Positions 60,441 through 64,000 of a stretch of DNA of 64,000 nucleotides are shown here, one piece after another. Within the stretch, counting starts at the first letter, position 1. Each line of letters opens with the position of its first letter. The stretch is taken from the NCBI RefSeq assembly GCF_001316435.1, contig NZ_JXLL01000007.1, forward strand, positions 1-64,000, read 5' to 3'. Origin of the DNA: Caloranaerobacter sp. TR13 (GTDB lineage Bacteria; Bacillota; Clostridia; Tissierellales; Thermohalobacteraceae). The notes under the pieces are model-generated. The model made no database searches. It worked only from the letters and a program-made list of their open reading frames with translations, and had not been told where the DNA came from. The position numbers and the translations under genes are program-made.

Positions 60441-61079
60441 TTACTTAATTATAGCCCTAACAAAATATATAGGTTTACCTTGACTAATAAATTTTTCTTC
60501 ATATTCTGTTTTTACAGTATCTAAATCTCCATCTCTATAAAGATTTAACGAAATATCTCTTAATTCAAGTCCAAATTCACTCATTTCATTCAATGAAAAT
60601 TCAAATAGCCTCTCATTATCAGTTTTGAAATGAATTTCACCATTAGGCTTCAATATCTTTTTGTATTTATTTAAAAAGTCTCTATATGTCAATCTCCTTT
60701 TAGTATGCCTTTTCTTAGGCCAAGGATCACAAAAGTTTATATAAATTCTATCAACTTCATTTTCTTCAAATATATTTTCTATTTCATTAACATTAAAAAG
60801 TAAAAATTTAATATTATTTAATACTTTAACCTCTGCCTTTTTTACAGCTTGAAACAATACATCTGCTATTTTCTCAACTCCAATATATCCAACATCTTCA
60901 TTTTTTTCAGCTAAAGTTGTTATAAACTGACCTTTTCCAGTCCCCAATTCTATATATAATTTATCTTTATCAAATATCTCTTTCCATTTTCCTTTATATT
61001 CAATGGGATTCTTAACCAAATAATTATCTTTCTCTAAAAGCCTTTCTAATAAACCTTTCTTTCTCCTTAGTCTTCCCAT
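60441..61079 (-). CDS. trmB: tRNA (guanine-N7-)-methyltransferase
   Basis: This 212-residue enzyme methylates guanosine-46 of tRNA. It has the SAM site LYIELGTGKGQFITTLAEKN near residue 45, RIYINFCDPWPKKRHTKRRLT near 115 (family hallmark DPWPKxRH) and TDNERLFEFSLNEM. Length is typical. A GGAGG sequence precedes the ATG. It is a single gene with its own terminator. Confidence 0.96.
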   Translation of the reverse strand: MGRLRRKKGLLERLLEKDNYLVKNPIEYKGKWKEIFDKDKLYIELGTGKGQFITTLAEKNEDVGYIGVEKIADVLFQAVKKAEVKVLNNIKFLLFNVNEIENIFEENEVDRIYINFCDPWPKKRHTKRRLTYRDFLNKYKKILKPNGEIHFKTDNERLFEFSLNEMSEFGLELRDISLNLYRDGDLDTVKTEYEEKFISQGKPIYFVRAIIK

Positions 61080-61173
61080 AAAAATACCTCCATGTAATTA
61101 TGTCATTATTATACTAATATATATTATTACATATTTCAAATAGTTTTTTAAAACATATATTTTAAAACCAAAA

Positions 61174-61198
61174 AGACTGGATCTTTTAAATCCAGTCT
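61174..61198 (-). terminator. Terminator overlapping the stop of a P-loop gene
   Basis: AGACTGGAT and ATCCAGTCT form a 9-bp stem with a 7-base loop; the stop of the gene at 61197 lies inside the arm. TTTTTGG follows on the minus strand. Confidence 0.85.
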
Positions 61199-61607
61199 AT
61201 ATTACATATTTCCTTATACTTTCAGGTATATCTTTTTCTTCAATATTCAAACTTAATATAAAATCTATTTTGAATTTATTAGCCAAGCTTTCTAACCTTT
61301 GAATATATTCAGGTAATAATGATAAATCTATATCCACAATTTTATACACTGCATCAATGTAAATCTTCTCTATATCATAATCTTCTGCTATTAAACCACA
61401 TAAAAAGCCATGGAACATTTCGATACCTTTAACTTCAAATTCCATGGCATTAATATATCTTATTTTATGATTAAGATCCAACATATATTTCACATCTGAA
61501 TCAATAAACACAATATCCCCTAAAGACTCTTTAGCACTTTCATTAGCCATTTTTATTAATCGTTTAGTCTTTCCAGTACCTTTTTTCCCACAGACCAATT
61601 TAATCAT
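61197..61607 (-). CDS. P-loop ATP-binding hypothetical protein
   Basis: This 136-residue protein has an N-terminal Walker A motif (LVCGKKGTGKTKRLIKMANES, residues about 4-23) and several hydrophobic strands, DIVFIDSDVKYML and IEKIYIDAV, that could supply a Walker B-like Asp. It lacks the usual ABC or AAA signature. I do not know its partner. The frame opens five codons earlier, but the ATG at 61607 has GGAGGGGATTAAA behind it. It is near the TIGR01212-family radical SAM gene, in the same direction. Confidence 0.78.
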   Translation of the reverse strand: MIKLVCGKKGTGKTKRLIKMANESAKESLGDIVFIDSDVKYMLDLNHKIRYINAMEFEVKGIEMFHGFLCGLIAEDYDIEKIYIDAVYKIVDIDLSLLPEYIQRLESLANKFKIDFILSLNIEEKDIPESIRKYVI

Positions 61608-61680
61608 TTTAATCCCCTCCAATTTTCACTTTTATATATAATTTCGTCATAATACACAAAATTCCTTTAAAATTTTCAAA

Positions 61681-62637
61681 CTATTCTTTAAATTTCCCAA
61701 GAGCACTACCATTTAAATAGCTGCATTTCTTCCCTTGAAAAGTTTTTAACTTTATCATTTTATTAATTATTTCTTCTTTTATCTTCCACCAACTTGTATT
61801 CCAATTAACAAATAAAGCGTTATCTTCAGGAGCCCTTCCTATAAGTCTTTGTACAGCAATATCAGATTTCAGATATTCTAAAAAATTAATAACTCTTAAA
61901 ATATATTCATCCTTTGATATTATTTGTATTCTTCCTTCTTTATAAAGTTTCGCAAGAGGGGTATTCTCAACAATATATAAAGAATGCAATTTAACCTGAT
62001 TTATTGACAAAGCAGACAATATTTTTGCATTTTCAATAACATCATCCATTGTATCCCATGGTAGGTTTAATATCAAATGTGTACATATTTCAAATCCGAA
62101 ACTTTTAATTCTAATTACGCTATCAATAAATTCTGCTAAAGTATGACCTCTGTTAATTTTTTTCAAAGTATGATAATTAACAGTTTGTAAGCCTAATTCT
62201 ATAGTAATATTAATTCCATAATCGTTTTTTATTGTTTTTAAGAATTCTAAATATTCATCTGAAATACAATCTGGTCTTGTAGATATATCAATTTCAACAA
62301 TATCGTCTAATATAGCTTCTGTAATATTTTTCTTAAATAAATCTATATCCATATATGTATTTGTAAAGTTCTGGAAATAAGCTATAAATTTATTAGCTTT
62401 ATACTTTTTTTTAATATACGCTTTATTTGTTAAAATTTGCTCTCTCACTGGAATTACATTTGACAAACTCTCAAAACCTGCACCTACCTCTCCACAAAAA
62501 ATACAGCCTCCATATCCTACTGAGCCATCTCTATTAGGACATGTAATAGGTAAGTTTATAGGAAGTTTATAGACTTTTTCTCCATATTTATTTTTTAAAT
62601 AAACTGAATATACTCTATATAAATCTTTTTCTTCCAT
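61681..62637 (-). CDS. TIGR01212 family (YhcC-like) radical SAM protein
   Basis: This 318-residue radical SAM protein has its cluster cysteines in CPNRDGSVGYGGCIFCGEVGAGF (residues about 29-51), the usual spacing of this family. ENTPLAKLYKEGRI and the C-terminal APEDNALFVNWNTSWW segment are also diagnostic. The reaction of YhcC-type proteins is not established. ATG with GAGGTGACAG. It is upstream of the P-loop gene by about 70 bases. Confidence 0.9.
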   Translation of the reverse strand: MEEKDLYRVYSVYLKNKYGEKVYKLPINLPITCPNRDGSVGYGGCIFCGEVGAGFESLSNVIPVREQILTNKAYIKKKYKANKFIAYFQNFTNTYMDIDLFKKNITEAILDDIVEIDISTRPDCISDEYLEFLKTIKNDYGINITIELGLQTVNYHTLKKINRGHTLAEFIDSVIRIKSFGFEICTHLILNLPWDTMDDVIENAKILSALSINQVKLHSLYIVENTPLAKLYKEGRIQIISKDEYILRVINFLEYLKSDIAVQRLIGRAPEDNALFVNWNTSWWKIKEEIINKMIKLKTFQGKKCSYLNGSALGKFKE

Positions 62638-62656
62638 GCTGTCACCTCATTATAAT

Positions 62657-62708
62657 TTCGTTGTTCGTCATTCGTTTCTCGCTATTCGTTATTTGTTATT
62701 TGCTATTT
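62657..62708. repeat. Degenerate 'CTATTCGTTATT' spacer repeat
   Basis: Eight or so irregular copies of TCGTTxTTCG/CTATTCG/GTTATTT succeed one another upstream of the TIGR01212 gene. It is the longest of the TATTCG-type strings in the window. Confidence 0.6.
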
Positions 62709-62767
62709 TAATTAGGCTTTATTTATTTTATCACAAAAACTTATATTTAGTACTTAACTAACATAAA

Positions 62768-62799
62768 AAATCTGCTAACAATTATAAGCTAGCAGATTT
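62768..62799 (-). terminator. Terminator after the FTR1 gene
   Basis: AAATCTGCTA and TAGCAGATTT form a 10-bp stem with a 12-base loop just past the FTR1 stop, followed by TTTATGTTAG on the minus strand. Confidence 0.85.
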
Positions 62800-62809
62800 T
62801 CTGTTTGAT

Positions 62810-63625
62810 TTAAGCACTTTCTTTTGCAATATTTTCATTTTTAAAATACTTTAATCCTACAACTCCTAAATAAGTCCAATAACTGATTACCTCAATTAAA
62901 GATGGATTGCCATTATATCCAAACATAGCCTTTAATATTGAGCCTATAGTTCCTTTTTCATTCAATATACCATTTATATTATATAAATGTTCAACAATTA
63001 TAGGAATAACATGGGCTTCCTGTAACTCGTGAATTCCATGAGCAAATAGTCCTGCTGCAATTAATATTATTAAACCTCCAGTAACCTTAAAGAATTGTTG
63101 TAAATTTAATTTTATTGTAGTCTTAAATATAATGTATGCTGCAGCAATTGCTGCTATAAGCCCTATAATTGAACCAATTAAAGAGCTTAACCATGATACT
63201 TGACTTGATAGTGCTTTAAAGAACAATACAACTTCTACACCTTCTCTATATACTGATAAGAAAGCAAGTGATGCTAATCCATACACTTTATTGTCACTAA
63301 CAGCACTGTCTATCTTTCTATGTAGGTCTTCTTTTAGACCTTTACTCTGGTTTTTCATCCAAATAATCATTGAAGTAAGTATCACCACTGCAACAAGCAT
63401 TATTATTCCTTCAAATATTTCTTCACTTCTACCTTCAAACCCACCTGCTAACACCTCAAATAAGTAAGCAGTAACAGCACTTGCTAAAACTGCAAATCCA
63501 GCTCCACCATATACATATTTATTAAGGTTTTGTTTGTTAATTTTAGCTAAATAACCTAATATAATACCGATAATTAATGCTGCTTCAAGACCTTCTCTAA
63601 ATATTAATAGAAAACTACTAAACAT
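62810..63625 (-). CDS. FTR1 family iron permease
   Basis: This 271-residue protein with about seven hydrophobic segments is an FTR1-type iron permease. The two REGxE motifs are REGLEAALIIGIILGYL (residues about 10-26) and REGVEVVLFFKAL (near 127), which bind iron at the pore. Bacterial members work with periplasmic or extracellular partners (EfeO/EfeB), absent here. Start ATG after GAGAGGTGATC. Two Fur-box-like sites flank its promoter, which fits iron repression. Confidence 0.93.
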   Translation of the reverse strand: MFSSFLLIFREGLEAALIIGIILGYLAKINKQNLNKYVYGGAGFAVLASAVTAYLFEVLAGGFEGRSEEIFEGIIMLVAVVILTSMIIWMKNQSKGLKEDLHRKIDSAVSDNKVYGLASLAFLSVYREGVEVVLFFKALSSQVSWLSSLIGSIIGLIAAIAAAYIIFKTTIKLNLQQFFKVTGGLIILIAAGLFAHGIHELQEAHVIPIIVEHLYNINGILNEKGTIGSILKAMFGYNGNPSLIEVISYWTYLGVVGLKYFKNENIAKESA

Positions 63626-63658
63626 GTGATCACCTCTCCTTTATTAATATGTTTATTT

Positions 63659-63677
63659 GATATTGATTTTCATTTTC
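63659..63677 (-). promoter_or_regulatory. Fur box candidate over the transcription start of FTR1
   Basis: GATATTGATTTTCATTTTC matches the 19-base Fur consensus at 16 positions. It lies directly after the -10, where a bound repressor would block transcription. Confidence 0.7.
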
Positions 63678-63683
63678 TATTAC

Positions 63684-63712
63684 ATTGTATAATGAAGTAA
63701 TAAAATTGTCAA
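63684..63712 (-). promoter_or_regulatory. Strong promoter of the FTR1 gene
   Basis: TTGACA and TACAAT are separated by exactly 17 bases on the minus strand, close to the sigma-A consensus. Fur-box-like sites lie on both sides. Confidence 0.85.
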
Positions 63713-63720
63713 GTCTTTTT

Positions 63721-63739
63721 GATAATGTTTATCATTTTA
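63721..63739 (-). promoter_or_regulatory. Second Fur box candidate upstream of the FTR1 promoter
   Basis: GATAATGTTTATCATTTTA matches the Fur consensus at 16 of 19 positions. It lies 9 bases upstream of the -35. Confidence 0.7.
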
Positions 63740-63742
63740 AAA

Positions 63743-63778
63743 AAATAGGCTTAAGATATTTTTATCTTAAGCCTATTT
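63743..63778 (-). terminator. Terminator after hisE overlapping its stop codon
   Basis: AAATAGGCTTAAGATA and its complement form a 16-bp stem with a TTTT loop, followed by TTTAAAATG on the minus strand. The hisE stop codon lies inside the stem. Confidence 0.88.
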
Positions 63779-64000
63779 ATGTCTTTTATGAAGCTCCGTT
63801 TTGATATCGTCTACCGTTACTCCCATTTCTACCATCAAAACAAGAATATGATACACTAAGTCAGAAATTTCATATATTACTTCCTCTTTACTTTTATTTT
63901 TAGCTCCAATTATAACTTCACTTGTTTCTTCTCCTATTTTTTTTAGAATCTTATCTAAACCTTTTTCAAATAAATAACTCGTATACGAACCTTCTTTTGG
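63773..64000 (-). CDS. hisE: Phosphoribosyl-ATP pyrophosphohydrolase domain (HisE or HisIE), 3' part
   Basis: The last 75 residues of a HisE-type MazG-fold protein run off the right edge: [31 protein letters not shown], then [27 protein letters not shown]. The E-E-x-x-E metal residues and D in SDLVYH are present. It hydrolyses phosphoribosyl-ATP in histidine synthesis. Whether it is a separate HisE or the C-terminal half of a HisIE fusion cannot be seen. Confidence 0.9.
   Translation of the reverse strand, partial: PKEGSYTSYLFEKGLDKILKKIGEETSEVIIGAKNKSKEEVIYEISDLVYHILVLMVEMGVTVDDIKTELHKRHK

Noticed and set aside
1-64000. CRISPR arrays, prophage, insertion sequences with transposase, tRNA or rRNA genes
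   Set aside because: No regular direct repeat-spacer array, transposase or integrase frame, tRNA cloverleaf or rRNA segment was recognised. A computed tRNAscan or Rfam search was not possible.

Overview
The window is AT-rich, densely coded and free of recognisable transposons, tRNA/rRNA genes and CRISPR arrays. It looks like the chromosome of an anaerobic, amino-acid-fermenting, spore-forming member of the Clostridia/Tissierellia. The reasons are a complete selenocysteine-dependent glycine reductase locus, a spore photoproduct lyase-like gene, YIEGIA and GerMN proteins, and clostridial-style Shine-Dalgarno sequences. The species cannot be fixed from sequence reading alone.

Region 1 (about 0.1-8.4 kb, minus strand) is the glycine reductase locus. 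A consensus promoter is followed by a tandem glycine riboswitch and an intrinsic terminator, then grdX, trxB, trxA, grdE, grdA, grdB, an internal terminator, grdC and grdD. grdA and grdB each carry one in-frame UGA read as selenocysteine, so naive gene calling splits or truncates them. The locus converts glycine to acetyl phosphate and ammonia, with electrons supplied through TrxB and TrxA. At 34.6-36.9 kb, tdh and kbl convert threonine to glycine and acetyl-CoA, so they could feed the same pathway.

Region 2 (8.4-19.2 kb) holds two DUF362 proteins, a DegV fatty-acid-binding protein, a Na/phosphate symporter behind putative PHO boxes, trmL, a CheX-like protein and a HAD phosphatase. It ends in a cobalamin-type uptake and adenosylation operon (cobO-like, btuF-, btuC- and btuD-like). 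The BtuD-like ATPase has an extra C-terminal domain. A roughly 210-bp imperfect palindrome follows at 19.24-19.45 kb and looks like a MITE or a structured RNA element.

Region 3 (19.5-34.5 kb) mixes cell-envelope and housekeeping genes. They include a lipase-like hydrolase, O6-alkylguanine transferase, DUF2225, VanW/G5 protein, and an actin-like FtsA-family ATPase with a tail of beta-grasp-like repeats. They also include acetyltransferases, an HD protein, an AraC regulator with an apparent internal deletion, a GT51 transglycosylase, small membrane proteins, an amidohydrolase, nth, DUF503 and a CWB2-repeat protein.

Region 4 (37-50 kb) carries queG, lepB, a ZIP transporter, the YIEGIA pair, a heavy-metal P-type ATPase behind an ArsR/SmtB-like palindrome, nfo, a translationally coupled nucleosidase/SPL-like pair, a class V aminotransferase, rodA and a GerMN lipoprotein.

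Region 5 (50-64 kb) carries a NUDIX hydrolase, glsA, a TGS-uridine kinase fusion, CBS protein, RNA-modification enzymes (RluA-, RsuA-, RsmF-like, TrmB), a MltG-like protein without its catalytic domain, pssA-psd, a YhcC-type radical SAM protein, an FTR1 iron permease with two Fur-box-like sites, and the 3' end of hisE.

Most operons end in clear intrinsic terminators, and several stop codons lie inside the terminator stem. Where the longest open frame lacked a ribosome binding site, the start was moved to the codon with one, and this is stated in each entry.
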